Positions 7,114-17,009 of a stretch of DNA of 64,000 nt are shown here, in pieces. A program made the translations under genes and the position numbers. The notes below the pieces were generated by a model, which did not search any database, was not told the DNA's origin, and saw nothing but the letters and a program-made list of their open reading frames with translations. How positions within the stretch are numbered: position 1 is the first letter of the stretch; every line of letters starts with the position of its first letter. Origin of the DNA: Deinococcus sp. LM3 (GTDB taxonomy: Bacteria > Deinococcota > Deinococci > Deinococcales > Deinococcaceae); NCBI RefSeq assembly GCF_002017875.1, contig NZ_MUFV01000004.1, forward strand, positions 158,712 through 222,711. Direction: 5' to 3'.

Positions 7114-9786
7114 TCAGGGCGAGCTGGGTGGCCCCCCCACGACACTGTTCACGAGGTCCGCCTTCGATTGCCGCTTTTGCTCCTTCCGGGACAGCTTGCC
7201 CTCCCCAGTCGGTTCGGCTTCTGCGGCCCGCGCCTGACGGACGGCGGCTGCCGTCGCAGCGAGTGACTGGACGGGGATCTGGTTGTGATCCCGACTGCCA
7301 ATCCGCTTCTGCGGGAACCGGAGGACGCCCTCACCCCTGAAGATCTCCCGGGTGCGGGTCATAGTGCACAGCAGGGTCCCGTCGATCACCTGAGCGGCAA
7401 GCTCGGTCGGCGTGGTGGGGGGGTCGGTACTCGCGCACTGGGCTTCATACGCCGCACGCTCGGGCGTGCCGCTGATGCTCAGGGCGTTATCCCGGAGCCA
7501 CCGGTAGACGGCGTAGGCGTCCGGATAGTCCGCCAGATCGGCTTTCAGGTCCTCGGGGAGGGCCGCCTGTGCCTTCTTGGTCAGGCGGGCGTGCGAGGTG
7601 GTCCGGGTGCGCTCGAGGAGTCCGCCGATCACCAATCGCGTGACGGCATTCTTGCCGTTGACGGTATCCGCATCATCATCCAGACGCACCGTCACCACCC
7701 GCTCCGGCAGTTGCAACTCAATCTCGATCAGTTCAGTCATGCACGCCCGCAGCCACTGCACCACCTCCGCGTCCGGCAGGTTGGCACCACTCCCCGTCGC
7801 GCCCTGGGCGGGAGCGGGCTGCGGTGCCGCCGACGCGGGGACGGGGCGTGAGGGCGTGCCCCGATGGTCCTGAGCCGGTACGCTCGTTGCGCCTGCGAGT
7901 GCACCGTCCTGGATGATCCGGGCCGTGTACGCCACCAGGCCGCCCGGGCAACGCGCGATGGTCTCCTGGTAGAACCCGTGAAGCAGGTTGGGCTTCGACC
8001 CTGGCTTGATGCCACTTCCCTCCACGGTCGCCATGGTCATGGGCGCGAGCTGCGTCCTGATCGGCTGGTGACCATTCACGCGGACCACCGCTTCGCCCAG
8101 CGTGAATTGAGAGAACTCCTCATAGGAGAGCAGGTCTCGCTCGACGAGCTTGGCGGACACGGCATTGCTGCCCTCGTGCTCCAGCACGCGGATGGAGCGG
8201 CTACCCGTCACCCCGACTTCCGTGGCGGTCGTCTTGCCGATCAGGTCCCGGATCTTCTTCGCGTCATCCCCATTGATGCCGCGCGGGAACACGATCACGC
8301 GGGCCACCACGTTCGTCGTGATGGCCTTCCAGTACGCCTCCCCGTATACCAGTTGGCCCTGCGCGTCGTTCTGAATCCCAAGGTGGTGGGAGATGTTGTA
8401 CGAGCGCAGCGTCCCCAGGGACCGCATCATGTAGTTGATCTTCCCGATGCTGGGCAGCTCGTCCATCATGTACGCCAGGTGCACCCTGAGGCGGCCGCCC
8501 TGCTCCGCCGCTACACGCATGGCCGCTGCATCCAGCAGGCGTTTGTAGAGTCGGAAGAGCACCTCGCCTGAGCCGTCCATCATGTTCTTCTGGTTGATGC
8601 CCACCATCACCAAGGAGGGCTGACGGAAGCATTCCTCCAGTTGCGTGGTCTCGGTCGGAAGGCCACTCGTGGCCCGGACGACGTCTTGATTGAAGAACAC
8701 CTTGAGGGCACTGATGATGCCGTTCTTGGTCTCGGCGAAGTTGCTCTCGCCCGCGTCCCGGTACCCGGTGAGGATCGCTTTCGCCTGCTCGTCCCTGGCC
8801 GTCTCGACCCATTCCATGAGGCGGTCGTCGGGCAGCATGGCGTGTTCCAGGACGTGACCCATGTGGGCCCGGTCGCCCATCTCCGTGCGGAGGAGCCACA
8901 TCAGCGCGGCGATCATGAAGCGCTTCTTGTCGTTGTAGTGCTTCCCACGCTCCTCCATGAACTCTGGAGGTGGGAACACGGCGTCCGCCACCTCCAGCGC
9001 GTCCGAGAAGGAGAAGACGCCCGCGATCAGATTCACGCGCGCCCCATACGGCTCATACGGCGCGAGCAGCACCGTGCGCCGCTTCCGCGCGTGCCAGTAC
9101 CCGATCGTCTCGTAGAACCCGCTGTCCTTCTGCGGCCACTTCACGTCGAACACCACGCACGTGATGCCCAGGTGCGCGCCCAGGAAGATGTTCGGCTGGA
9201 AGAACGACGTCGTCTTCCCGCTCCGGATGCCGCCCCACACCAGGGTGTTCTGGCACCAGTCCTCCAGCGGGATGTACATGGGCGGCAGGTCCTTGGAATC
9301 GAACGTGCCGCCCACCTCGCCGCTCTTGAGGTACCCGAGGAATCCGATGAACGGGTCGTTCGTGGAATCACTCCCGAACATGTACCGCTTCAGGGCCGCC
9401 TTGTTTTCCCAACGGGCAAGCCCTGGATCCTTCTGCGGGACCGCCTTGCGACTGGGGAAGAATTTCATCGTGAGGGGAATGGCGATGACGGGCAGCAGGA
9501 GGGCCAGCCAGTACCAGGCCATGCCCGCGGAGAACTGCGCGCTGAGCCAGGGGCCACACTTCTCGTCAGTTCCACAGGCGATCAGCAGGGCGGCCATGGC
9601 GTCCTCCTTCAACTGGCGGGCCTGCGCAAGGCCAGTGTGCTGGAAGATCAAGGCGGCCGACCGTTGACCGACGTCCAGGGCCTGCATGAGCAGGACGCCC
9701 ACGGCGAGCATGGTGCTGCTCATGGCCGCAACGGCGACGGGACTCGGCGGGTTCGCCTGCGGCCGCTCCGGTTGAGAGGGCGTCAC
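7114..9786 (-). CDS. virD4: Type IV coupling protein (VirD4/TraG family)
   Basis: 890 aa from GTG 9786, with GGAG about 9 nt upstream. Hydrophobic segments at about residues 22-40 and 90-108 anchor it in the inner membrane. Walker A GGIRSGKT (185-192), VVFDVKWPQKD (211-221) and Walker B LAYMMDE (437-443) define the VirD4/TraG ATPase that brings the relaxase-DNA complex to the channel. The extended C-terminal part (about 650-890) is rich in charged residues and may hold substrate-recruitment or winged-helix modules. An upstream small ORF ends in a GTGA overlap with this start. The longer frame on the same strand is the antisense of a Pro/Ala-rich tail and was not used. Confidence 0.9.
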   Translation of the reverse strand: MTPSQPERPQANPPSPVAVAAMSSTMLAVGVLLMQALDVGQRSAALIFQHTGLAQARQLKEDAMAALLIACGTDEKCGPWLSAQFSAGMAWYWLALLLPVIAIPLTMKFFPSRKAVPQKDPGLARWENKAALKRYMFGSDSTNDPFIGFLGYLKSGEVGGTFDSKDLPPMYIPLEDWCQNTLVWGGIRSGKTTSFFQPNIFLGAHLGITCVVFDVKWPQKDSGFYETIGYWHARKRRTVLLAPYEPYGARVNLIAGVFSFSDALEVADAVFPPPEFMEERGKHYNDKKRFMIAALMWLLRTEMGDRAHMGHVLEHAMLPDDRLMEWVETARDEQAKAILTGYRDAGESNFAETKNGIISALKVFFNQDVVRATSGLPTETTQLEECFRQPSLVMVGINQKNMMDGSGEVLFRLYKRLLDAAAMRVAAEQGGRLRVHLAYMMDELPSIGKINYMMRSLGTLRSYNISHHLGIQNDAQGQLVYGEAYWKAITTNVVARVIVFPRGINGDDAKKIRDLIGKTTATEVGVTGSRSIRVLEHEGSNAVSAKLVERDLLSYEEFSQFTLGEAVVRVNGHQPIRTQLAPMTMATVEGSGIKPGSKPNLLHGFYQETIARCPGGLVAYTARIIQDGALAGATSVPAQDHRGTPSRPVPASAAPQPAPAQGATGSGANLPDAEVVQWLRACMTELIEIELQLPERVVTVRLDDDADTVNGKNAVTRLVIGGLLERTRTTSHARLTKKAQAALPEDLKADLADYPDAYAVYRWLRDNALSISGTPERAAYEAQCASTDPPTTPTELAAQVIDGTLLCTMTRTREIFRGEGVLRFPQKRIGSRDHNQIPVQSLAATAAAVRQARAAEAEPTGEGKLSRKEQKRQSKADLVNSVVGGPPSSP

Positions 9787-9947
9787 GGCGCGCTCCGGAG
9801 ACGCCGCCAGATGGCCGGTACCGTCACGCTGACGGGAGGAGTGGGGTGGGTGCTGCAGGGCTGTGCGGGTGACGTGGGGGTGTAGAGCGGGGAGACGCGA
9901 ACGGCGCCTCCCCGAACTCTCCACGCCGTTTGATGGGCGTGTGTCAT
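9783..9947 (-). CDS. Possible small Pro-rich ORF between virB6 and virD4
   Basis: 54 codons starting MTHAHQTAWRVRGG, 2 nt after the virB6-like stop and ending in a GTGA overlap with the virD4 GTG. That tight fit suggests a coupling ORF rather than free intergenic DNA. Composition is Pro/Ser/Thr-rich, so it may be only a translational bridge. No homolog recognised. Confidence 0.35.
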   Translation of the reverse strand: MTHAHQTAWRVRGGAVRVSPLYTPTSPAQPCSTHPTPPVSVTVPAIWRRLRSAP

Positions 9948-9949
9948 GT

Positions 9950-12900
9950 TCAGTCCTCTTTCTGGTCTGACGTCGAGGGCGGATTCGTCTGTCCGGCGCT
10001 GGCAGGGGTGACCTTGGGTGCCGGGGCGGGGGAGACCCTGGGTGCAGGAGCGGGGGGTTCAGCGGGGGCTGGAGGCGTGGGCGTGCTTGCCGGTGTCGCT
10101 GCAGCAGACTGCGGGTTCGGCGTGACTGGAGCAGCCTGGGGTGCAGGTGCAGGCATCGGTGCCGGTGCAGGCGCAGGAGCAGGACGAGGTGCCGGTGCCG
10201 GAGTTGGCCGGGGTGCAGGAGCAGGAGACGCTGGTGTCGGTGCAGTCGGCGCCGTAGGCGTCTCTGCAGGCGTCGATGGGGCCGGGGCAGGAGCTGGACG
10301 CGGCGCGGGGGCGGGAGACACTGGTGTCGGTGCAGTCGGCGCAGCCGGAGCCGAGGGGGTCGCGGCAGGCGTCGGTGCGGGTGCAGGGGGAGTGGGACGA
10401 GGTGCAGGAGTCGGTGTCGGGGTCGCTGGAGCAGTCGGGGCCTGTGCTGGCGTTGGGGCGGGCGCAGCAGCAGACGGCGTCTCACTCGCCGGTGCAGTGG
10501 TCGGCCTCGGGGCAGGCGGGGCTTCCGGAGTCGAGGTGGGCGCTGACGGGGCCGATGGCGCAGGGGCCGGGGAAGCGGTCGGCGCTGCCGCGGGCGTGCT
10601 CGCCGCTGCCGCTTCACGATTGGCCAGTCGTGCCTGGGAGATCTCGTTCCGGGACGGCGCACGTGCGGGCGTGGGCGCAGGGGCCGGTGCGGGCGCAGGT
10701 GCGGGGCTCGGGCCCAGCGGACTCACGTCCACCCCCGGAATCGCACGCCCTCCACTGGACGCCGCATGAATAGCCCGCCTCGGCACGCCCCCAAGGACCA
10801 CTGCGGGTCTCGGACCCTGCTCTGCCCGCTGCCGGTTCCGTTCTGCTTCCACATCCAGTGGATTCGGAGCGGGTGGGGGTGCCTGGTTCGGCGTTCCGGA
10901 GTACGCCGGCAGGTTCGTTCCTTCTCCCCGGAGCGACTGGCCGTCTTGCGTTGCCTGCCGTGGGGTCACGATGGCGGGTCCCGGGCGGGCAGAACCTTCA
11001 CTGCCGCCCTGGGCTCGCATGGCACTGATGGCCCGGCCGCTCGGGGGGCGGACGTCGTCGGCGTACGCGGTCGCGCCTCGGATCGCAGCAGCGCGGTCTG
11101 CCGTCGCAGTTGCCTCAGCCTCGGCAACGGTCACCCTGGGGTGCAGTTCTGCCGCGTCTGCGTCGCGCGGCCCGAACTGATTGGTACTGTCCGGTCCGCG
11201 CCTCGCCTGGATATCCTCGCGAATGGCCCGAATGTCACTCCGCACGGCCCGCGCGGGTCCAGCGACACCGGCCTCCCAGGCCTGGCCAGCCTTCTGCGCG
11301 TTGGCCGTTCCACCCCAGGCGGACGCGGCAACCTGCGCCCGAGCTGCCTGGAGGCTCTGACCGGCGGACGCCCGCACTGCCTTGGCGCCCGTGCTGAAGG
11401 ATTCCTGGGCCTGGGTACCCACGGCCGTAGCGACGCCACGCCCGCCCGCGACCGCAGCGCCCGCGCGTCCCTGACCATTCTCGCGGGCACTCCGGAAGGC
11501 TGCGTACCCCGCGCCAATCGGCGTGCTCATGCTGGGTGCTGTGACTGCTTCGGGCGGAACATTGGGATTGGTGGCCGCCGCGCCCTGAGCGCCTTCCGTG
11601 ACGGTTTCAGGAGGGACACTGCCGGATGCACTGACCGATCCACTGGGCACACCTGGTGCGGCACTCTCCCCGCCAGCGGTGCTCCCTCCAGTGGAGGTCC
11701 CGCCACTTCGTTTGCCGAGCATGCCGCCCACGGCTTTGGCCTGCACGGCTTTCATGAGCATTTCAGCGCCTGCCAGTTTCGCGGCGCCGCCCAGGACTTT
11801 CGTGAGCGCTCCAGTTTCCACGCCAGAGGACTCACCGCCGCCAGAGATCCCGATCAGTCCAGCAATGCCACTGGGCAATCTGCGGAGTGCGGACGCGGCA
11901 ATCGACAGGCCGACGATCAAGGCGGCCACCATCAGGATCATCTGCCCGAACAGTTCTTTCAGGCTGCTCAGGTCGGACTGAATCGGGAGCATGACCTGCT
12001 CGTTGAGCTGGCACCCGATCTCCGTGAAGCTGCACCCCTGATCGATACTCCGCTGGTACCGTTGGAGGTTCGTGGCCACTTCAGCGTTCATCTTGGTCAC
12101 CGTCGGCGTCAGGCGAGCCGCAGGGATGCTCAGGCCCACCGTGGTGACGCTCGCCACCCCAACCGGCATGAGCGCGGCCGTCAACATGGCCGCGAGGTAC
12201 GAAGCACCAACGTACCCGGCGGGTTGGAATCGGCCCAGCACCAGGAAGGCAATGGCGATGGGCAACAGCAGCAGGGACAGTTGCAGACCGAACCCCACCG
12301 CGAAGATGATCCCGGCGAAAATGGCGAACAGCCCGTACAGGAGGAGGAAGCCGATGTTGAACACCCAGCCGTTCCCGGAGAAGGCCTGATTGATGCCAGC
12401 CTGATCCTTCTCCAGCTGCTGGGCGTACAGGCTGTTCACGAGGTTGGGGTCCTTCAAGTCGCCCGAAATTTCCCCAGCCTTGATCGCGTCCAGCTGCTTG
12501 CGGATCTCCGCTGCCTGAGAGCCGCGCGCGACGAGCAGGGCGACGTTCTTCCCTAACGCTCGTGTTTGCTCCTGCACGCTCGTCGGGCCTTCCGTCATGG
12601 CGCGGGTGCCTACAGCTGCTGACATGCTGTACAGGCTGACGAATCCTTCCATGGCACTGGCCTGAATGTCGGGCAACAGTCCCTTGTTCTCCCGGGCGGG
12701 GGACACGAGCAGGCCGATCACGGCGGCGATCATGAAGGGCATGAGCGCCTTCTCCGGCGCCCCACCCATGACCGCGGCGAAGAGCTTCCAGAAGAAGAAC
12801 GCGGCCGTCAGGGTCAGGCCGACGGTCGCCATGCCAGTCCAGAGGCCCCACCGTGCCCAGAGGTCGATGTTCTGAGCGAAGAGGCAGGGCGCGTTGGGGA

Positions 12901-13021
12901 GGAACGCACTCAGGGTCACGTCAGCGGTTGACGCGACGGCTGCGGTGGGGCACTCGACGGGGGTGCCTGCGGCGTGCGCCACCCCGGCAAGCAGGACCAG
13001 CAGGGGCAGCGCACGAATCAC
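9950..13021 (-). CDS. VirB6/TrbL-like channel protein with Ala/Pro-rich tail
   Basis: 1023 aa from a GTG overlapping the upstream stop. Signal-like MIRALPLLVLLAGVAHA, then at least six hydrophobic segments (about 57-75, 86-105, 222-262, 272-300, 362-380) around a periplasmic loop with paired Cys. This matches the polytopic VirB6/TrbL inner-membrane component. The last about 600 residues are soluble and low-complexity, ending in roughly 250 residues of Pro/Ala/Thr repeats (PAPAPAPAPTPA type). The tail is much longer than usual for VirB6 (about 300 aa) and may span or scaffold the envelope. Confidence 0.75.
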   Translation of the reverse strand: MIRALPLLVLLAGVAHAAGTPVECPTAAVASTADVTLSAFLPNAPCLFAQNIDLWARWGLWTGMATVGLTLTAAFFFWKLFAAVMGGAPEKALMPFMIAAVIGLLVSPARENKGLLPDIQASAMEGFVSLYSMSAAVGTRAMTEGPTSVQEQTRALGKNVALLVARGSQAAEIRKQLDAIKAGEISGDLKDPNLVNSLYAQQLEKDQAGINQAFSGNGWVFNIGFLLLYGLFAIFAGIIFAVGFGLQLSLLLLPIAIAFLVLGRFQPAGYVGASYLAAMLTAALMPVGVASVTTVGLSIPAARLTPTVTKMNAEVATNLQRYQRSIDQGCSFTEIGCQLNEQVMLPIQSDLSSLKELFGQMILMVAALIVGLSIAASALRRLPSGIAGLIGISGGGESSGVETGALTKVLGGAAKLAGAEMLMKAVQAKAVGGMLGKRSGGTSTGGSTAGGESAAPGVPSGSVSASGSVPPETVTEGAQGAAATNPNVPPEAVTAPSMSTPIGAGYAAFRSARENGQGRAGAAVAGGRGVATAVGTQAQESFSTGAKAVRASAGQSLQAARAQVAASAWGGTANAQKAGQAWEAGVAGPARAVRSDIRAIREDIQARRGPDSTNQFGPRDADAAELHPRVTVAEAEATATADRAAAIRGATAYADDVRPPSGRAISAMRAQGGSEGSARPGPAIVTPRQATQDGQSLRGEGTNLPAYSGTPNQAPPPAPNPLDVEAERNRQRAEQGPRPAVVLGGVPRRAIHAASSGGRAIPGVDVSPLGPSPAPAPAPAPAPTPARAPSRNEISQARLANREAAAASTPAAAPTASPAPAPSAPSAPTSTPEAPPAPRPTTAPASETPSAAAPAPTPAQAPTAPATPTPTPAPRPTPPAPAPTPAATPSAPAAPTAPTPVSPAPAPRPAPAPAPSTPAETPTAPTAPTPASPAPAPRPTPAPAPRPAPAPAPAPMPAPAPQAAPVTPNPQSAAATPASTPTPPAPAEPPAPAPRVSPAPAPKVTPASAGQTNPPSTSDQKED

Positions 13022-14094
13022 TTGCTGCCGCCCATCAGGCTGCGGATGTCACTGCGCCGCTCATCACTCGGGCGGAGTGTCTGCCCGATGCTGTCCGCGA
13101 GCAGGTCCGTGCGTTTGACCATGGACTTGTACTCTTCCTCCTGGCGGCGCGTGGTCTCCTCGATGAGCTGCCGGTTCCGCGCGGTCCGCTCCCGCTCCTG
13201 CTGCTGGAAGTGACTGAGCAGCTGGTCGTTCTGCTCGTTCGTGATGGTCTGGTTCTGGCTGATCGTGGCGAGCTGCTGACTGAGGGCATCGAACCCACCC
13301 GCGTTGACGTTCAGTTGCTCGATGGCCATGGTGCCCAGGATCTTCAGGGCCCCCTCGGCACTCAGGGTCGCCTGGAGGTTCGCGGCCTGCCCGGGCGCGC
13401 GGCGGGCGGCGTCCGCGGCCACCTGACTGGTGCGGGTCACGAGTTTCATCGAGTCTCGCTGACTGGCGGCCATTTCACCCGCCTGCCGGATGCGGGTGCG
13501 GAGGCCTTTCAGTTCCTCCTCCCGCTGCACGAGGGCACGGTACCTCGGCATGTCCCGCTGGGACTGGGCCTGGCTGATCTGTGAGCGCACGTCCGCGATC
13601 TGCTGGTCTGCTGACGACAGGATGCGCGCGACGCTGCCCCGGGGGTCGTTCGGGTCGATGGTGCGGGCGTTCCCATTCAGGGAACTCAGGCCGCCGAACT
13701 GCCCGACCAGGCTGTTGATGCTGTTCACGCGGTCGGAGAAGTTGCTGTTACTGAACATCTGCCGGACCGTGTTCCGGGCTTCGTTGATCTGCTTGACGTA
13801 CGCCATGCCACGGTTCCCGGCGTCGATGATGGGCATGATCGTCGTCTTCATGTCCATGTAGGTATTGACGATGGGTTTGAGCATCTGCGCGAACGGCCCG
13901 ATGACGGGGACCATCGTGAGTAGATCAATGGCTTTGGAGAGCATGGCGATCGTGCTGTCGACAGTCATCATGACGTTGTTGGCGCCGTCGAGCGCCCCGC
14001 TGATGGGGTCGAGGATGTCGTCCTGGGCGAGTGCGGGGCCGGATATGAAGGCCGTGAGCGCCAGTGTTCGGGTCACTGCGGGTCTATGCGGCAT
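13018..14094 (-). CDS. TrbJ/VirB5-like secreted pilus-tip or assembly protein
   Basis: 358 aa, starting MPHRPAVTRTLALTAFISG with a signal peptide cleaved near AQDD (residue 25). The mature protein is almost wholly helical with long coiled-coil stretches (about 165-215 and 265-330), as in TrbJ/VirB5. It overlaps the end of virB4 by 11 nt, the usual virB4-virB5 neighbourhood. Assignment is by architecture and position. Confidence 0.6.
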   Translation of the reverse strand: MPHRPAVTRTLALTAFISGPALAQDDILDPISGALDGANNVMMTVDSTIAMLSKAIDLLTMVPVIGPFAQMLKPIVNTYMDMKTTIMPIIDAGNRGMAYVKQINEARNTVRQMFSNSNFSDRVNSINSLVGQFGGLSSLNGNARTIDPNDPRGSVARILSSADQQIADVRSQISQAQSQRDMPRYRALVQREEELKGLRTRIRQAGEMAASQRDSMKLVTRTSQVAADAARRAPGQAANLQATLSAEGALKILGTMAIEQLNVNAGGFDALSQQLATISQNQTITNEQNDQLLSHFQQQERERTARNRQLIEETTRRQEEEYKSMVKRTDLLADSIGQTLRPSDERRSDIRSLMGGSK

Positions 14095-16675
14095 GCTGCT
14101 CCTCCTGCGCGATGTGAATGGCGGCCCGGGCTTCATCCCCGGCGTACAGTTCTGCCGCCACGTGGGCCCGGTAGTCTGCTTCCTCCTTTTCACTGGTGCT
14201 CATCCAGTACGCCTCCCGGGAGAGCCACAGCTGGCCGACATCGCCGTCCAGGTGCCCACTCCCGCCGTTCTGGAGGACAAGGACCTCGCGGAACCGGTTC
14301 GCTTCGCCGCTCAGCGAGGCGTACAGGGCACGCATGGACGCATTCAGATCGAAGAGTGCGGCGACATCTTCTCGCTCGGACGGCTTGCTCTCCAGCAGGA
14401 TGCGGGTGTTCGCGTTGTTGACGACGTCCTTATAGGCTTTTGCGGTCTCGATGTTCTGCATGGCCAGGATGGGAATCATCCCGAGGGAACGGCCCGTCAT
14501 GAACAGGCGGTTGGTGAGCTGGACGAGACCGGGAAGCTCCTTCGCGACCCCCGCTTCTTCTATGACGATGACCTTCCGGCCTTCCATGTTCATGCTTCGA
14601 TTCCAGACGAGTTCGTTGGTCAGCAGCGTCCCGATGGTCAGGAGCTGGGGGTGGTCAATCATGCCGCTGATATCGAGGTACAGGTACCGGGACTGAACGT
14701 TCACGGTGGTGGGGCCGTCCAACAGGCTCCCGATTGGCGTTTTTTCGGTGGTGTAGGCCCGGAGTTCGTTGGCGACGTCGCTCACCTCACGGCGCAGCTC
14801 CGACTCGGACTGGACGGGCTTGTCCCCCACGATGTTCAGACGCGAAATGATGTCCGCGAAGTCCGTCAGGGTCCCCTCGCCCGTGTAGCGGTCGACCACC
14901 TCACCGCCCCGGTCCACGGGCCGGGAGAACCGTCGGTAGAACACCTGGATGGCCTCGTGCAGAATGCTGACGCGCCGCCCACTCAGGTCGTTGATGCGCA
15001 GGGCGCGCATCAACTCCAGCAGGTACGAGATTTTTTCGGCAGTGACCGTGTCGTCCTCATCGCGAAGATCGAATGGATTGATGCGGACCCGCTCGCCGGA
15101 GGGGAGCCGGGCGTTGGGCTTGATGCTGACGATGGCATCGGCGGCACCAAGCGCCGTGAAGAGTGGGAGGTAGTCCCGTTTCGGGTCGACGACCGTCAGG
15201 GAGGCCTGATGTCGGTGCACCAGCCCGGCAGCGAGCATGGAGATCAGAACGCTCTTCCCCCCGCCACTGCTGCCCGCTACCACCACGCCCGCGTTGCGGA
15301 TACCCGGTGCGACTGGCGAGATCGAGAACACGTTGCCCCGTCGGCCTCGCAGGGGCAGCACGCCTTCACGCGTTCCCGACCATGGACCAGCCTGCGGCAT
15401 GCAATCGACCGCGTTCCGGTAGTACGCCGCCACCTGATACGCGCTGCGCTTCCCGCTGAAGGGCGCATTCTGCAGGTACAGGTGAATGCCGTCCGCGTGC
15501 GACGCGATGCGGGGCATGCAGCCCCCGACCGAACTGAAGGCCGCGAGTGTCCGCTCACGCCGTTCGTCCAGTTCCTCCTGAGAGCGAGCGAAGATGATGG
15601 CGTGCATGCTCATTTCCGTGAGGACCTGCCCCATCTCCAGGGCCTGCACCAGGGCCGTCCCTTCCGAGATGCGCGTGTACACTTCACGCCCGGCCTTCAT
15701 GGAGGGATCACTGGCAGCCGTTTCCTGCTTGTCCAGTGACTCGTTGATCTGCGCGCGGACTTTCGGGGCGTCCACGACCAGGTACTCGACCATGAACGTG
15801 GAGTGCGTGCCGCCCAGGGCCTGGATGATTTCTTCCGTGGCACCGACGTGGGTGCTCCGGGTCGGCTTGAGGAACGACACGATGCCCACCCGGGTGTGGC
15901 CGACGGTGAAGCAGGCGTCATGGTCCAGATCGATACCGCTGCACGCGACCTGGGCGCGCATGGTCGCCACGAAGGGACGTGGCGCCTTGGGATTGTTCTT
16001 GAGCTTCTGGCCGACGCGGTAGGCGGCCAGGTCACCGGCGTCGAGATCCCGTTGATAGACGGGTTTCTCCGCGCTGGCCATACCCGGGTTGAAGTAATCG
16101 ACGATACGCGCCCAGACGTCGTCACTGGACATGGGGCTCGTGCGCATACCGCCGAGGGTGAGCTGCCGGGCGAGGCGACTCTGGAGCGTGGCCGCTTTGG
16201 AGACCAGGGCTTGCAGGTTGACGTCCTTGTACGGCGTCTTCTTGGGTCGGCCGGGCACGGTGAGGGTCACCGTGAAGTAGGCCGAGCTGTCGCTGACCCA
16301 GTGGCCACGCCGCATGCGTTCGAGGACCGCGTGATTCGCCTGGAGCATCCGCTCGACGGGACTGCCATCCCGCTCGATGGGCGCGAGTTGGGCGAGTGCC
16401 GTCCGGGTGGCCGGGCGATTGTCCAGGTAGAAGCGCACCACGGCGCCGGCAGGCAGCGCTCCCTGAATCGCGGCCATGATGCGGTCCCGATTGGCCACCC
16501 GGACGTCCGGCGTGGCCCGGGCCGCGGACAGGAGATCGACGTTCAGCCCGAACGTCATCTTGTTGTCGAGCGTGAAGACCGTGCCGTTCTCGAGGCCGTG
16601 GTACGTCAACTGCTGGGTGAGGTTACTTTGGTTCTCCGCCACTTTCAGGGCGTTGCCGACGTCGTGGTAGGGCAT
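14084..16675 (-). CDS. virB4: VirB4/TraE-family secretion ATPase
   Basis: 863 aa, close to the usual VirB4 size. Walker A GSSGGGKS (about residues 468-475) is followed by TVVDPKRDYLPLF, and Walker B VIVIEEAG lies near residue 700. The N-terminal 450 residues match the VirB4 N-domain. It is a cytoplasmic, inner-membrane-associated hexameric ATPase powering pilus assembly and substrate transfer. It starts directly after the stop of the virB3-like gene. Confidence 0.92.
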   Translation of the reverse strand: MPYHDVGNALKVAENQSNLTQQLTYHGLENGTVFTLDNKMTFGLNVDLLSAARATPDVRVANRDRIMAAIQGALPAGAVVRFYLDNRPATRTALAQLAPIERDGSPVERMLQANHAVLERMRRGHWVSDSSAYFTVTLTVPGRPKKTPYKDVNLQALVSKAATLQSRLARQLTLGGMRTSPMSSDDVWARIVDYFNPGMASAEKPVYQRDLDAGDLAAYRVGQKLKNNPKAPRPFVATMRAQVACSGIDLDHDACFTVGHTRVGIVSFLKPTRSTHVGATEEIIQALGGTHSTFMVEYLVVDAPKVRAQINESLDKQETAASDPSMKAGREVYTRISEGTALVQALEMGQVLTEMSMHAIIFARSQEELDERRERTLAAFSSVGGCMPRIASHADGIHLYLQNAPFSGKRSAYQVAAYYRNAVDCMPQAGPWSGTREGVLPLRGRRGNVFSISPVAPGIRNAGVVVAGSSGGGKSVLISMLAAGLVHRHQASLTVVDPKRDYLPLFTALGAADAIVSIKPNARLPSGERVRINPFDLRDEDDTVTAEKISYLLELMRALRINDLSGRRVSILHEAIQVFYRRFSRPVDRGGEVVDRYTGEGTLTDFADIISRLNIVGDKPVQSESELRREVSDVANELRAYTTEKTPIGSLLDGPTTVNVQSRYLYLDISGMIDHPQLLTIGTLLTNELVWNRSMNMEGRKVIVIEEAGVAKELPGLVQLTNRLFMTGRSLGMIPILAMQNIETAKAYKDVVNNANTRILLESKPSEREDVAALFDLNASMRALYASLSGEANRFREVLVLQNGGSGHLDGDVGQLWLSREAYWMSTSEKEEADYRAHVAAELYAGDEARAAIHIAQEEQHAA

Positions 16676-16999
16676 TCAGTCCACCTTGAAGGGAATGGGT
16701 TCCGGGTCCGGACGGGTGGTGAGGCCGCCCCGGAAGTAGACGGTGGCGACGTAATGCTCCAGGAACACGGGGGGAAGCTGCTGGAAGATGTAGCGGACAA
16801 TGGGCACCGTCACGAACCGGAACGAGGCCCACGCGACGGCACCCGAGACGACCGGGGCAAACCCCCAGTCGCCGAGGAGGAGCTGCATGAAGAAGTAAGG
16901 GAAGGCGGCCAGGACGACGGCGAGCATGAAATGCGTCACCTCGTCCAGGCCCGCCTTCGGGACCCCCTTCCGGTACTGTGGGAATGGAATCTCGTCCAT
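16676..16999 (-). CDS. VirB3-like membrane protein
   Basis: 107 aa. Two close hydrophobic segments (about 23-42 and 48-66) are followed by a basic stretch (SFRFVTVPIVRYIFQQL) and a polar C-terminus. Size, topology and position between pilin and VirB4 match VirB3, which anchors VirB4 to the membrane. Sequence similarity alone would not decide this. Confidence 0.65.
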   Translation of the reverse strand: MDEIPFPQYRKGVPKAGLDEVTHFMLAVVLAAFPYFFMQLLLGDWGFAPVVSGAVAWASFRFVTVPIVRYIFQQLPPVFLEHYVATVYFRGGLTTRPDPEPIPFKVD

Positions 17000-17009
17000 A
17001 CGTGGTCCG

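Noticed and set aside
9787..10662. N-terminal extension of VirD4 (Arg/Pro-rich)
   Set aside because: Frame is the shadow of the VirB6-like tail; composition implausible and a better GTG start exists at 9786.
9930..12556. Long plus-strand Gly/Ala-rich frames
   Set aside because: Antisense of the Pro/Ala-rich tail and body of the VirB6-like gene.
13865..15739. 624-codon plus-strand frame
   Set aside because: Antisense of virB4, whose motifs are clear.
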